From contig NZ_PVTL01000001.1 of NCBI RefSeq assembly GCF_003003265.1, positions 558,001 to 622,000 on the forward strand: a DNA stretch of 64,000 nt, given 5' to 3'. This document shows positions 52,955 to 61,481 of the stretch, piece by piece. The translations under genes and the position numbers were made by a program. The notes under the pieces were generated by a model. The model was not told the DNA's origin. It worked only from the letters and a program-made list of their open reading frames with translations, and searched no databases. Position 1 is the first letter of the stretch; each line of letters starts with the position of its first letter. The stretch is from Glaciihabitans tibetensis (GTDB lineage: Bacteria; Actinomycetota; Actinomycetes; Actinomycetales; Microbacteriaceae).

Positions 52955-53136
52955 TTTCTCAGGCGTCAGGCCGATGATGCTCGATGGCGCCAGCGGAAAC
53001 TGAGCTTCTTGAGCAAAACCTGAGGCAAATCTGACCGAAGGTCGCGCCGATCCTGAGCGATGTACTGCAGACTGACTCTAACAACACGCGCGGTGGCTCA
53101 TTTACTGCTCGTTATGACTTGAGGAAGTGGGCTGCT

Positions 53137-54582
53137 ATGTCCCCGATCGGCGACGGCTACGTGAGTTCGAATCCCATAGAGAGCAGGATGGACGAGCTGA
53201 CCCGCGAGTTCATCGAGTCCGTCGACGCCCTTCCGACCTACCGTCCGACCATTGGCTGCGTGATCCCCGCGTACAACGAGGCGGAGTCCATCGCTGCCGT
53301 GCTCGACTCGCTTCTCGCGCAGACCCGGCTCCCCGACATCATCCACGTCATCGTCAATAACACCACGGACGACACCGTCAAGATCGCGAGCGCCTACGCG
53401 GGCCCGCACGTGCGTGAGATCAACGGCGAGGAACAGTTCACCGAGATCTACGTGCATGACATCGGCAAGAACCGCGACAAAAAGGTGGGTGCGCTCAACT
53501 ACGGATTCACACTCGTCGAGGGCGCCGACTACCTGCTCGGTGTCGATGGTGACACCACGGCTGCAACCACCGCGGTGGAGCATCTCGAGGCCGAGATCGC
53601 GTCGGACACGCGCATCGGTGGCATCTCCGCCATCTTCAGCATCGATGACACCAAGATCACCGGGCTCATCCCCTCATTCCTGATCACCGGCCAGCGCACG
53701 CAGTTCGCGGCGTTCAACATGCAGAACATGCTCCGCGGGCGCAACATGGCCGTTCTCGGCGGCCAGTTCTCGATCTTCTCGATCGAAGCGCTGCGTCGGG
53801 CGATGGAAGAGAACCACCAGTCGACCCCCTGGGTGAAAGACAGCGAAGTAGAAGACTCGTTGCTCTCACTGCAAATCAAGAGCGCGGGATATCTCACCAA
53901 GATCAGTGCGCAGGCGCGCGCGGACGTGGGCGGTATGACGACGCTCCGGGGCCTGGATGCCCAGCAGGTGAAGTGGAACTTCGGCGCGATCGAGCTGATG
54001 TGGCCGGGTCAGCGTGGAGACACCAAGGGGCAGCCCTTCCACCCCAACCTGCGTTTGCGCTGGTTGGAGAACTTCTCCATGCTGGTCAACGCATTCACCC
54101 GGGTGTTTTTCGTGGTGTTGCTCGTGGCGTCGCTCTCGTTCGGCGCGTTCGTCTTCAGCCCCGTCTGGCTCATCCCGCCGTTGATCGCGGTGCTGCTCAA
54201 CCTTCGGATCGCGCTGTCGATGAAGAATCGACGGGGACGGGATATTGCATTCGCGGTGCTGGTGTTCCCCGCAGAGATCTACATGTGGGTTCGCCTCGGC
54301 CACTTCCTGCGGGCGTGGACCAAGTTCCTCAGCCGCAAGCAGACCGACAACTGGGCAGCGCAAGCAAAAGCGGAACGTGGTTCGGGAAACGGCTATCTCG
54401 CCCCCCTGCTGGTGCTCGTGCTCGTCTTTGCCGTGATGGTCTTCGGATGGTTCCAGCTCGACGCCACTATGAAGTCCGTGATCCTCTGGATTGGGTGGCC
54501 GATTCTCGGAATCATCACGGCCCTGCAGACCCTGACCATGTTCTCGAAGCTCTTCCAGCGCCACCGCGGCTACAAAGTCTGA
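53137..54582 (+). CDS. Processive family 2 glycosyltransferase, membrane-embedded
   Basis: 481 residues. The GT-A domain (about 36-280) has CVIPAYNEAESIA, the DxD motif VDGD (136-139), the acidic pair in DSEVEDSLLS (239-240), and QQVKW (276-280) at the place of the QxxRW motif of cellulose, chitin and hyaluronan synthases. At least four hydrophobic helices follow (from about 303 to 470). This layout polymerises and exports a beta-linked polysaccharide in related enzymes. The product is unknown; the nearby GH6 gene points to a beta-1,4-glucan-like one. ATG 53137 is chosen; TTG 53119 and GTG 53161 are alternatives. Confidence 0.85.
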   Translation: MSPIGDGYVSSNPIESRMDELTREFIESVDALPTYRPTIGCVIPAYNEAESIAAVLDSLLAQTRLPDIIHVIVNNTTDDTVKIASAYAGPHVREINGEEQFTEIYVHDIGKNRDKKVGALNYGFTLVEGADYLLGVDGDTTAATTAVEHLEAEIASDTRIGGISAIFSIDDTKITGLIPSFLITGQRTQFAAFNMQNMLRGRNMAVLGGQFSIFSIEALRRAMEENHQSTPWVKDSEVEDSLLSLQIKSAGYLTKISAQARADVGGMTTLRGLDAQQVKWNFGAIELMWPGQRGDTKGQPFHPNLRLRWLENFSMLVNAFTRVFFVVLLVASLSFGAFVFSPVWLIPPLIAVLLNLRIALSMKNRRGRDIAFAVLVFPAEIYMWVRLGHFLRAWTKFLSRKQTDNWAAQAKAERGSGNGYLAPLLVLVLVFAVMVFGWFQLDATMKSVILWIGWPILGIITALQTLTMFSKLFQRHRGYKV

Positions 54583-54606
54583 CCCGGTAGGCCCGCCGAT
54601 CACCTT

Positions 54607-54693
54607 GGAGTGAGCCGGTGGGCGCCCGCGGGGGAGGCCCTGCTGGCTTCGGAGTGACCAGGTGGGCGCCCATGAGCGAGGCCTGCTGGCCTC
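54607..54693 (+). repeat. 44-bp imperfect tandem duplication
   Basis: 54607-54650 and 54651-54693 share GGAGTGA, GGTGGGCGCCC, GAGGCC and TGCTGGC in the same order. It lies in the gap between the convergent glycosyltransferase and response-regulator genes. Confidence 0.75.
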
Positions 54694-54735
54694 GTACGGA
54701 GCGGTTGGGGGCCGGCGGGAAGCCAGCGCGCGGGG

Positions 54736-55734
54736 CTAGTCGCTGTCGACGGCGGTCAGCCGGTAACCGACGCCGCGAACGGTTTCGATCCAGCGCGGGG
54801 ATGCGATGCTGTCGGACAGCTTCTTGCGAAGGTTGCCCATATGCACTTCAATGGCCCGCTTATCGGCCTCGCCGATGAAGTGACTCGTGACGTAGCTCTC
54901 GCCGCGGAGCAGGAGGGCGAGATCGGCCTTGGTGCGTACTCGCCGAGTGGACTCCATCAGCGCTGCCAGCAGGTCGAACTCGCTGCGCGTAAGGTCGATT
55001 TCCTTCGGGCCGACCTTCACCACCCGGGTTTCGATGTTGAGCCAGAGGTCGTTGTGTTCCATCCACCCTGAACCGGCGGGAGTGGCGGCCGGATTGAATG
55101 GCTCCAACGCGGTAGAGGGCGCAACCGGAGGGGCCACCGGAGCCGCGGGCCGGGCCTCGGTCGGTGCGGCGGCCGGGGAGTAGATCGGGTCGGCGGCAGC
55201 CGGCGCATACGCGGGAGCTGCGGCTATCGGCGCAGCCAGTGGCTCCGCGGTGACGGGCGCGGGCACGACCGGGGAGGCCAGTCCGGGTGCGGCGACGAGC
55301 GCAACAGCGGGCGCTGCGACGGGGGGAACGGATGCCGCGTCGCCGACCATGCGCGGACGCCGCAGCATCGCCTCGATACGAGCGCGCAGCTCGCGCGGTC
55401 GGAACGGCTTGTTGATGTAGTCGTCTGCGCCAGCGTCGAGCCCTTGAAGGGTGTCGATTTCCTCCGAGAGGGCCGTCAACATCACGATGTACGTCGAGCT
55501 GAAGGCGCGGATGCGCCGCGCTGCCTCAAAGCCGTCCATGCCGGGCATGTTGACGTCGAGCGTGGTGACCACCGGCTCGTACCGGCGCACCGCGTCGATG
55601 CCGTCCTGGCCGTTGCTTGTGGCGATCACCTGAAAGCCCGCCTGGGTGAGAACAGTGTCAAGCAGGTGACGGATATCGTCGTCGTCCTCGATGATCACTG
55701 CTACACGCGTTTCGCCCCCGGTATCCATGGGCAT
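54736..55734 (-). CDS. OmpR-type response regulator with long Ala/Pro linker
   Basis: 332 residues. Receiver domain 10-128 with IIEDDDD and phospho-acceptor D60 (TLDVNMPGMDG), K109 in NKPF. A disordered Ala/Pro/Val-rich linker of about 95 residues (129-223) follows, then a winged-helix DNA-binding domain (about 228-330: GPKEIDLTRSEFDLL, VRGVGYRL). OmpR family members are usually about 230 residues with short linkers. The start is ATG 55734 or 55728; the longer open frame to 56010 lies in the end of the GH6 gene. Possible partner of the kinase at 49414. Confidence 0.9.
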   Translation of the reverse strand: MPMDTGGETRVAVIIEDDDDIRHLLDTVLTQAGFQVIATSNGQDGIDAVRRYEPVVTTLDVNMPGMDGFEAARRIRAFSSTYIVMLTALSEEIDTLQGLDAGADDYINKPFRPRELRARIEAMLRRPRMVGDAASVPPVAAPAVALVAAPGLASPVVPAPVTAEPLAAPIAAAPAYAPAAADPIYSPAAAPTEARPAAPVAPPVAPSTALEPFNPAATPAGSGWMEHNDLWLNIETRVVKVGPKEIDLTRSEFDLLAALMESTRRVRTKADLALLLRGESYVTSHFIGEADKRAIEVHMGNLRKKLSDSIASPRWIETVRGVGYRLTAVDSD

Positions 55735-55807
55735 GATCGTATCAAGTCTTGGACCTTGGCGAGAGTGAAACGCCTTCACCTCTCGAAACACCGTCCCATC
55801 GGTGTTT

Positions 55808-56806
55808 TTAGGACGCCCGGACCAACGCCAACGCCCCTGCCTGCCACCATTCACCCGCGGCGGGTCCGCCGTTGCATTTGCCGTCGCTCTCACCCGGATT
55901 CTTGATCCAGAGGTTCCCGTCATACGCCCCGCCGTCCTCCACCGCGCCCGGCGTGTCGCCGAGGGCACGGCCGGACGGGTTGCACCATTCCGCCGACGAC
56001 GTCGAGCCATTGCCGTTGCGCGAAGTGTCGATGACGTAGTGGGCGTTTCCGGTCAGCGAACTCAACTCGTTCGCGTAGGCCACTTCTGATGCGGTGTCGT
56101 TGAAATTCGACGTGTTGCTGGCGAAACCCTGCACCTTGTCGATACCGGCGCTGCGAAGGATGCCGGCCATCGTCTGCGCGTCGAGCCACGACGAGTGCCC
56201 ACCATCGAGATAGATTGCCGGACCCGGAGCGTCGATGAACAGGTTCGTGTCCACCAGTCTGCTGGCCGCGTCACGGACTTGCTCGACCCGCTGGGTCAAG
56301 TTGCCGCACTCCGTCGCCAGCGAGAGGGAGTCGGGCTCAAGGATGACGACGCTCGCGTGGTTGAGGAGCCCGGTTCCGATCGCCGAGACCCACGCCGGGT
56401 ACTCTTCCGCACTCAGTCCACCTGCGGATTCGCTTTGGCAGTCCCGGTCCGGGATGCCGTAGACCACGAATACCGGAGTTGTGTTCTCGGCCTCTGCGGC
56501 GAGTGCAACCGAATCGACGAACGCGGCGACCTTGTCGGTGGGGTGAACTTCAGGGAGCACCCAGATGGCCGCGGGTGTGTTTGCGATCTCCGCGATGGCG
56601 GCGGCGTCCGCTGAATTCCCCGATTGTGCGGCGAGAGAGGCGGATGATTCGGGGTAGACGTAAAGCTGCTGCCCGCTCAGCGGGTTACTCTCACCGATTC
56701 GTGGCACGACGACCACCACGGCCCAGACCGCGACCGCGACCAGAGAAAGAAAGCTCACTATTGCGACCGCGACTAGGCGTTTCTTTCGTGGCGACTGTGA
56801 CGCCAT
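55808..56806 (-). CDS. Glycoside hydrolase family 6, membrane-anchored endoglucanase-like
   Basis: 332 residues with one N-terminal hydrophobic segment (about 10-34, uncleaved anchor or signal). The GH6 catalytic landmarks are present: VVYGIPDRDCQSESAGG (D122), VILEPDSLS (D159, candidate general acid), IYLDGGHSSWLD (D201), YVIDTSRNG, and the C-terminal LWIKNPGESDG. GH6 enzymes cut beta-1,4-glucan. No carbohydrate-binding module. Its placement beside a processive GT2 suggests trimming or release of a self-made polymer rather than plant-cell-wall use; that is inference. Probably co-transcribed with the response regulator, 73 bp downstream. Confidence 0.9.
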   Translation of the reverse strand: MASQSPRKKRLVAVAIVSFLSLVAVAVWAVVVVVPRIGESNPLSGQQLYVYPESSASLAAQSGNSADAAAIAEIANTPAAIWVLPEVHPTDKVAAFVDSVALAAEAENTTPVFVVYGIPDRDCQSESAGGLSAEEYPAWVSAIGTGLLNHASVVILEPDSLSLATECGNLTQRVEQVRDAASRLVDTNLFIDAPGPAIYLDGGHSSWLDAQTMAGILRSAGIDKVQGFASNTSNFNDTASEVAYANELSSLTGNAHYVIDTSRNGNGSTSSAEWCNPSGRALGDTPGAVEDGGAYDGNLWIKNPGESDGKCNGGPAAGEWWQAGALALVRAS

Positions 56807-56909
56807 TACTGTCCCCCATGGATTCTCCGGTGTGCTTCAAAGATAGCTAACCCCGGCTGTGAGCAACCGCCGGTAACGGCGCGACACGTCAATGTGCGGC
56901 CGAGCGAAG

Positions 56910-56915
56910 TAGACT
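56910..56915 (+). promoter_or_regulatory. Candidate -10 box of the ABC-F gene
   Basis: TAGACT about 62 bp before GTG 56978; a leader of about 55 nt would follow. Confidence 0.4.
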
Positions 56916-56977
56916 AGCTGGCTGACCCCCTCAAATTCTGTGTGTGCAAACACGCCCCGACGAACTGGACCGCGCCT

Positions 56978-58576
56978 GTGCTCTCTGTACACGACCTCGA
57001 ATTGAGAGTCGGTGCACGCCTTCTTATGGACGAGGTTAGTTTTCGCGTCGACCGCGGAGACAAGATTGGCCTCGTCGGCCGCAACGGAGCGGGCAAGACA
57101 ACACTGACAAAGACCCTCGCCGGCGAGCTTCAGCCGGCCGGCGGCACCATCGATCGCACGGGAGAGATCGGGTACCTCCCGCAGGATCCACGTTCCGGCA
57201 ATCCGACGGACCTGGCGCGGACGCGCATCCTCGACGCTCGCGGTCTCGGCCAGCTGCTGCTCGGCATGGACGAGTCCATGCAGGACATGGCCAGCACCGA
57301 CCCCAAAATCAGCGCCGCGGCAATGAAGAAGTACGGCAATCTCGAGGAGCGATTCGTCGCCCTCGGCGGGTACGCCGCCGAAGCCGAGGCGGCATCGATC
57401 GCGAGCAACCTCAGCTTGCCCGATCGCATCCTCGACCAGCCGTTGTCGACCCTGTCGGGTGGCCAGCGTCGCCGTATCGAGCTTGCCCGCATTCTCTTCA
57501 GCGGCGCAGACACAATGCTCCTCGACGAACCGACCAACCACCTCGATGCCGACTCTGTTATCTGGTTGCGCGAGTTCCTGAAAAACTTCTCCGGCGGGCT
57601 GATTGTGATCACTCACGATGTCGATCTCGTTGAAGAGACGGTGAACAAGGTTTTCTACCTGGACGCGAACCGCCAGACGATCGACCAGTACAACATGGGG
57701 TGGAAGAACTACCACCGCCAGCGTGCCGCGGACGAAGAACGCCGCAAGAAGGAACGCGCCAACGCCGAGAAGAAGGCTGGCGTGCTCACGATGCAGGCCG
57801 CTAAATTCGGGGCGAAAGCGTCGAAGGCTGCCGCCGCCCACCAGATGGTCGCGCGTGCGGAGAAGTTGCTTTCCGGGCTCGACGAGGTGCGTGCCGTGGA
57901 GCGTGTCGCAAAACTCCGGTTCCCCGACCCCGCTCCCTGCGGTCGTACACCGCTGATGGCGACCAACCTCAGCAAGAGCTACGGCTCGCTCGAGATCTTT
58001 ACCGCGGTCGACCTCGCCATCGACCGCGGCTCGAAAGTGGTCATTCTCGGCTTCAACGGTGCCGGCAAGACGACGCTGTTGCGCATGCTCGCTGGAGTGG
58101 ATGAGCCAGACACGGGTCAGATCGAACCTGGCCACGGTTTGCGTATCGGGTACTACGCCCAGGAGCACGAAACAATCGACGTAAAGCGCACTGTGATCCA
58201 GAACATGGTCTCATCGTCGCCGAACATCAACGAGATGGAAGCGCGACGCGTTCTCGGATCCTTCCTCTTTACGGGCGACGACGGAGACAAACTCGCCGGT
58301 GTTCTCTCCGGTGGTGAGAAAACGCGACTGGCCCTGGCCATGATTGTCGTGTCCGGCGCTAACGTCCTGCTCCTCGACGAACCGACCAACAACCTTGATC
58401 CCGCCAGCCGCGAGGAGATCCTCGGCGCGTTGTCGACCTACACCGGTGCGGTCGTACTGGTAAGCCACGACGAGGGTGCCGTCGAGGCACTGAACCCCGA
58501 CCGCGTGCTCATCCTCCCCGACGGTGTGGAAGACCACTGGAACAAGGAATACGCAGAGCTGATCAGCCTGGCCTGA
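56978..58576 (+). CDS. ABC-F family ATPase
   Basis: A 532-residue soluble protein with two ABC domains and no membrane part. P-loops GRNGAGKTT and GFNGAGKTT, signatures LSGGQRRRIELA and LSGGEKTRLALA, Walker B LLDEPTNHLD and LLDEPTNNLD, and a charged inter-domain linker (RQRAADEERRKKERANAEKK begins it). ABC-F proteins work on ribosomes as translation factors, and some give antibiotic resistance; this one has the housekeeping type of actinobacteria. GTG 56978 starts the conserved part (LSVHDLELRVGARLL). Confidence 0.92.
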   Translation: MLSVHDLELRVGARLLMDEVSFRVDRGDKIGLVGRNGAGKTTLTKTLAGELQPAGGTIDRTGEIGYLPQDPRSGNPTDLARTRILDARGLGQLLLGMDESMQDMASTDPKISAAAMKKYGNLEERFVALGGYAAEAEAASIASNLSLPDRILDQPLSTLSGGQRRRIELARILFSGADTMLLDEPTNHLDADSVIWLREFLKNFSGGLIVITHDVDLVEETVNKVFYLDANRQTIDQYNMGWKNYHRQRAADEERRKKERANAEKKAGVLTMQAAKFGAKASKAAAAHQMVARAEKLLSGLDEVRAVERVAKLRFPDPAPCGRTPLMATNLSKSYGSLEIFTAVDLAIDRGSKVVILGFNGAGKTTLLRMLAGVDEPDTGQIEPGHGLRIGYYAQEHETIDVKRTVIQNMVSSSPNINEMEARRVLGSFLFTGDDGDKLAGVLSGGEKTRLALAMIVVSGANVLLLDEPTNNLDPASREEILGALSTYTGAVVLVSHDEGAVEALNPDRVLILPDGVEDHWNKEYAELISLA

Positions 58577-58593
58577 GCACTGCCGCACCGACG

Positions 58594-58625
58594 CTGCGCT
58601 GATTTCCCCCGGGGACTCAGCGCAG
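58594..58625. terminator. Candidate hairpin between ABC-F and SURF1 genes
   Basis: CTGCGCTGA (58594-58602) pairs with TCAGCGCAG (58617-58625) across a 14-nt loop. The right arm covers the SURF1 stop codon. No T run follows on either strand. Confidence 0.4.
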
Positions 58626-59465
58626 AGCTGCGTTAACTATCTCGTCCTCGACATCGTTGTCACTCGGCGGCTTGGCGCGGGCCCTGCGTTCGCGCTCTGC
58701 GGCACGCTCCTGCTCCTCGGGATCGTCGGCGTTGAGCAGCCGGTACTCGGTGCGCAGGGCGTACCCGAGGCCAAAAAATCCGAAGAGCGCAAAGACCAGC
58801 CACTGGAACGCGTAGGACAGATGGGGACCCTCGTCATTGTCGGGGCGGATGGCTGCGGCCGGACGGGCGTCTGCGGGAGCAGGCGTCTCTGCCTCCAGGA
58901 GGCCATAGGCACCGGTATAGACGTTGCCGCCCACCAGGTCAGCGACCGTGGGCAAGTTGATCGTCGAAACCTGTCCCTCCGGGGCGGATCGGCCGCGCAG
59001 GTTGGGCTCTCCGGGTTTGAGCCGGGCGGTAACCGTCACTTCCCCGGAGGGAGGAGCGGGCACGAAGTCCGGGCTGTCCTGTTCCTCGCCGGTGGGAACC
59101 CAGCCACGATCGACAATGAATGTGCGTCCGTCGTCGAGACGCAGGGGAGTGAGTACCTCGAAACCTGGTCGCCCGCCGTAGGGTCGGGAGCGCACGAGCA
59201 GCTGGTCCTCATCGAGATAGGTGCCGGTCATCTCGACGGGCGTCCATTCCTGGGTGTCCTCGAATGCCTCGGTGTCGGCGAGGACGTCGGCGAGGGCGAC
59301 CGGGTCGGCGTCGTAGTTCTGCTCGACCTTGGCGATCTCCGCCAATGCGTCCTCCCGGCGGGCGAACTGCCAATGGCTGAGCAACACGCAGGCGATAGCG
59401 AACACGATGGCGAAACCGAGGTATCCGAACCAGCGTCGACCGAACGCAAACCTCCAACGCCGCAT
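58617..59465 (-). CDS. SURF1 family cytochrome oxidase biogenesis protein
   Basis: 282 residues, with membrane helices near 12-30 and 218-240 and a large outer domain between. The family pattern is there: CVLLSHWQFARR, PVEMTGTYL, RPGFEVLTPLRLDDGRTF, VDRGWVP, and the C-terminal HLSYAFQWLVFALFG. SURF1 helps insert heme a into cytochrome oxidase, in line with ctaA and ctaB. The C-terminal tail after the second helix is charged. ATG 59465 overlaps the next upstream gene's stop. Confidence 0.92.
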   Translation of the reverse strand: MRRWRFAFGRRWFGYLGFAIVFAIACVLLSHWQFARREDALAEIAKVEQNYDADPVALADVLADTEAFEDTQEWTPVEMTGTYLDEDQLLVRSRPYGGRPGFEVLTPLRLDDGRTFIVDRGWVPTGEEQDSPDFVPAPPSGEVTVTARLKPGEPNLRGRSAPEGQVSTINLPTVADLVGGNVYTGAYGLLEAETPAPADARPAAAIRPDNDEGPHLSYAFQWLVFALFGFFGLGYALRTEYRLLNADDPEEQERAAERERRARAKPPSDNDVEDEIVNAALR

Positions 59466-59728
59466 CAGGGGCCGTCCGGGGCGGGGGCGTCGATTCCGTC
59501 CGGCACCGAGGCGAGCTGGGCTCCCACGACGTCGACGGCAACCGGGAAGTTTCGTGCGAGCAGAAATTCGCGCAGAAAGTCGCGATGCTCATCGCAGGCG
59601 AGCCAGACCTTGACCCGGTCCCGCGAATGGATCTTCGGGTTTCGCCAATTGATGGAGGATGTCGCGGGTGCGCCGCATCCCGCGCGCGAGCATCGCGGCT
59701 CTGCGATCTGATCGCCGAACCCAATCAC
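59465..59728 (-). CDS. Small cysteine-containing protein, putative zinc binding
   Basis: An 87-residue protein with CSRAGCGAPA near residue 13 and CDEH near 45, a Cys3His pattern fit for a metal. GTG 59728 overlaps the DUF3099 stop (GTGA) and its own stop overlaps SURF1, so three genes are coupled. I do not recognise an assigned function. Related small genes next to SURF1 would be expected in other actinobacteria if it has a role in oxidase maturation. Confidence 0.7.
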   Translation of the reverse strand: MIGFGDQIAEPRCSRAGCGAPATSSINWRNPKIHSRDRVKVWLACDEHRDFLREFLLARNFPVAVDVVGAQLASVPDGIDAPAPDGP

Positions 59729-60018
59729 TCGCCGTCTCCCGGCGGCGTGGGCTGCGCGTAGCGGACGATGCTTCCTGGGCGGGCGACGACCGTTCGCTCA
59801 TCCGGCGCAATCGTGTTCGCGAGCACGACGGCGATGTACGGCAAAACGATTGCTGCAACCAGAAGCGCCACCAGCCACCATCCCTGCACGACGAAGCACA
59901 GCATGAAGCAGACCAGACGCACGCCCATCGCCACGCTGTATTTGACCACGCGGGAGCGTCGTTCCTGATCCGGGGACGGCGGAAGGGACGTGATCGACTG
60001 TTGCGGTTGCTTTTTCAT
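59725..60018 (-). CDS. DUF3099 family membrane protein
   Basis: 97 residues from ATG 60018 (MKKQPQQSITSLPPSPDQER). Two adjoining hydrophobic helices (about 31-47 and 49-70) follow the ITSLPPSPDQER motif of this actinobacterial family. Function unknown. The ORF runs 12 codons further upstream to 60054, but those codons look non-coding. First gene of the DUF3099-small protein-SURF1 run; divergent from fabG. Confidence 0.85.
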   Translation of the reverse strand: MKKQPQQSITSLPPSPDQERRSRVVKYSVAMGVRLVCFMLCFVVQGWWLVALLVAAIVLPYIAVVLANTIAPDERTVVARPGSIVRYAQPTPPGDGE

Positions 60019-60054
60019 CTGCACGCACAAGCCTACGACGCGTAGCTGGGACAT

Positions 60055-60060
60055 TAGGCT
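60055..60060 (+). promoter_or_regulatory. Probable -10 box of a near-leaderless fabG transcript
   Basis: TAGGCT, 8 nt before ATG 60069; TTG 60063 is closer but less likely as a start. Confidence 0.45.
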
Positions 60061-60068
60061 TATTGCTC

Positions 60069-60779
60069 ATGACTACTCCCCGCACCATTCTTGTCACCGG
60101 AGGCAACCGCGGCATCGGTTTCGCCATCGCCACCGAATTCCTCGCTCTCGGCCACCGCGTCGCGGTCACCGCCCGCTCCGGAGAGGGTCCTGCCGGGTCA
60201 CTGACCGTGCGTGCCGACGTAACGGACGCCGGGTCGATCGATGCCGCGTTCACCGCGGTAGAGGCCGAATACGGACCGGTAGAAGTCGTTGTCGCCAACG
60301 CCGGGATGACGCGCGACATGCTGATGATGCGGATGACGGATGACGACTTCACTTCAGTCATCGACACGAACCTCAGCGGCGCGTTCCGCGTGGTCAAACG
60401 GGCGTCCAAGGGAATGCTCAAGGCGCGCTTCGGCCGCATCATCCTCGTGTCCAGCGTTGTCGGGCTGCTCGGATCCGCGGGTCAGGTGAACTACTCGGCG
60501 TCGAAAAGCGGACTCGTCGGACTCGCCCGATCCGTCACCCGCGAGCTTGGCGCACGAGGCATCACCGCGAACGTCGTCGCGCCAGGATTCATCGAGACCG
60601 ATATGACGGCCGAGTTGCCCGAGGCCCAGCAGGCCGACTATAAGAAGTCGATCCCCGCCGGTCGATTTGCAACGGCGGCCGAGGTCGCCAAGGTGATCGT
60701 ATGGCTAGCCAGCGACGACGCGGGATACATCTCCGGGGCCGTGATCCCCGTCGATGGTGGTTTGGGGATGGGGCACTAG
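60069..60779 (+). CDS. fabG: 3-oxoacyl-ACP reductase
   Basis: A 236-residue short-chain dehydrogenase. NADP-binding TGGNRGIG (near residue 9), NAG motif VVANAGMTRD, catalytic Ser in SSVVGLLGSAG, YSASK with the catalytic Tyr and Lys, and PGFIETDMT. It reduces 3-oxoacyl-ACP in fatty-acid elongation; a general SDR role cannot be excluded, but sequence type and length fit FabG. Its TAG stop shares the CTAG 60776-60779 with the stop of serB on the other strand. Confidence 0.9.
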   Translation: MTTPRTILVTGGNRGIGFAIATEFLALGHRVAVTARSGEGPAGSLTVRADVTDAGSIDAAFTAVEAEYGPVEVVVANAGMTRDMLMMRMTDDDFTSVIDTNLSGAFRVVKRASKGMLKARFGRIILVSSVVGLLGSAGQVNYSASKSGLVGLARSVTRELGARGITANVVAPGFIETDMTAELPEAQQADYKKSIPAGRFATAAEVAKVIVWLASDDAGYISGAVIPVDGGLGMGH

Positions 60780-61414
60780 CCGCGCAGGCCCAGCAGCGGT
60801 AGCACCTGACTCAGGTCGCGAACGGTGAGCACCAGGTCAGCCCGGTCGCGCACCGGCGGCTTTGCGTCGAAGCCTACGGACAGTCCGGCGAGCTCCATCA
60901 TGCGAAGATCGTTCGCGCCGTCGCCCACCGCGACGGTCGAGCCCAGGCTCACCCCGCAGTCGGTGGACCATTCACGTAGCGCGTCAGCCTTCGCGTCCGC
61001 GTCGATGATCGGTCCGACGAGTCCACCGGTGAGACGCCCGTCCACGACCTCAAGCCGGTTTGCTCGCCAGTAATCCAGACCGAGTTCTTCGGCGAGCGGC
61101 TCGACTATCTCGGCGAAGCCGCCGGATACGACGGCAACCCGCCCGCCGGCGGCGTGAACGCCCGCAATCATCTCGGGGACGCCGGCAGTCACCCGAACGC
61201 GTGTGCGCACCTCGGCAAACACCGCCTCGGATAAACCCGCGAGAGTCGCGACACGCGATCTCAGGCTTTCCTCGAAGTCGAGCTCACCGTTCATAGCGCG
61301 GGCCGTAATAGCGGCCACCTCGTCGAGCGACCCAGCCCCTTCGGCCAGCAACTCGATCACCTCATCTTCAACAAGGGTGGAGTCGACGTCGAGGATAACA
61401 AGGAAGCGGGCCAT
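60776..61414 (-). CDS. serB: Phosphoserine phosphatase
   Basis: A 212-residue HAD-family enzyme of serine synthesis. The nucleophile motif is LDVDSTLVEDE (D9), motif II is VVSGGF, and motif III/IV includes VAVGDGANDLRMM. It lacks the N-terminal ACT domains of larger actinobacterial SerB. ATG 61414 (MARFLVILDV) is chosen; the open frame continues upstream to 61543 without HAD-like sequence. 67 bp downstream of glgC. Confidence 0.92.
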   Translation of the reverse strand: MARFLVILDVDSTLVEDEVIELLAEGAGSLDEVAAITARAMNGELDFEESLRSRVATLAGLSEAVFAEVRTRVRVTAGVPEMIAGVHAAGGRVAVVSGGFAEIVEPLAEELGLDYWRANRLEVVDGRLTGGLVGPIIDADAKADALREWSTDCGVSLGSTVAVGDGANDLRMMELAGLSVGFDAKPPVRDRADLVLTVRDLSQVLPLLGLRG

Positions 61415-61481
61415 GGTGGGGAGCCTTTCGGCGCAGGGTGTTGACGGGTGATTCCCGGGGTTCGCCACGCGCGCGACGGTC

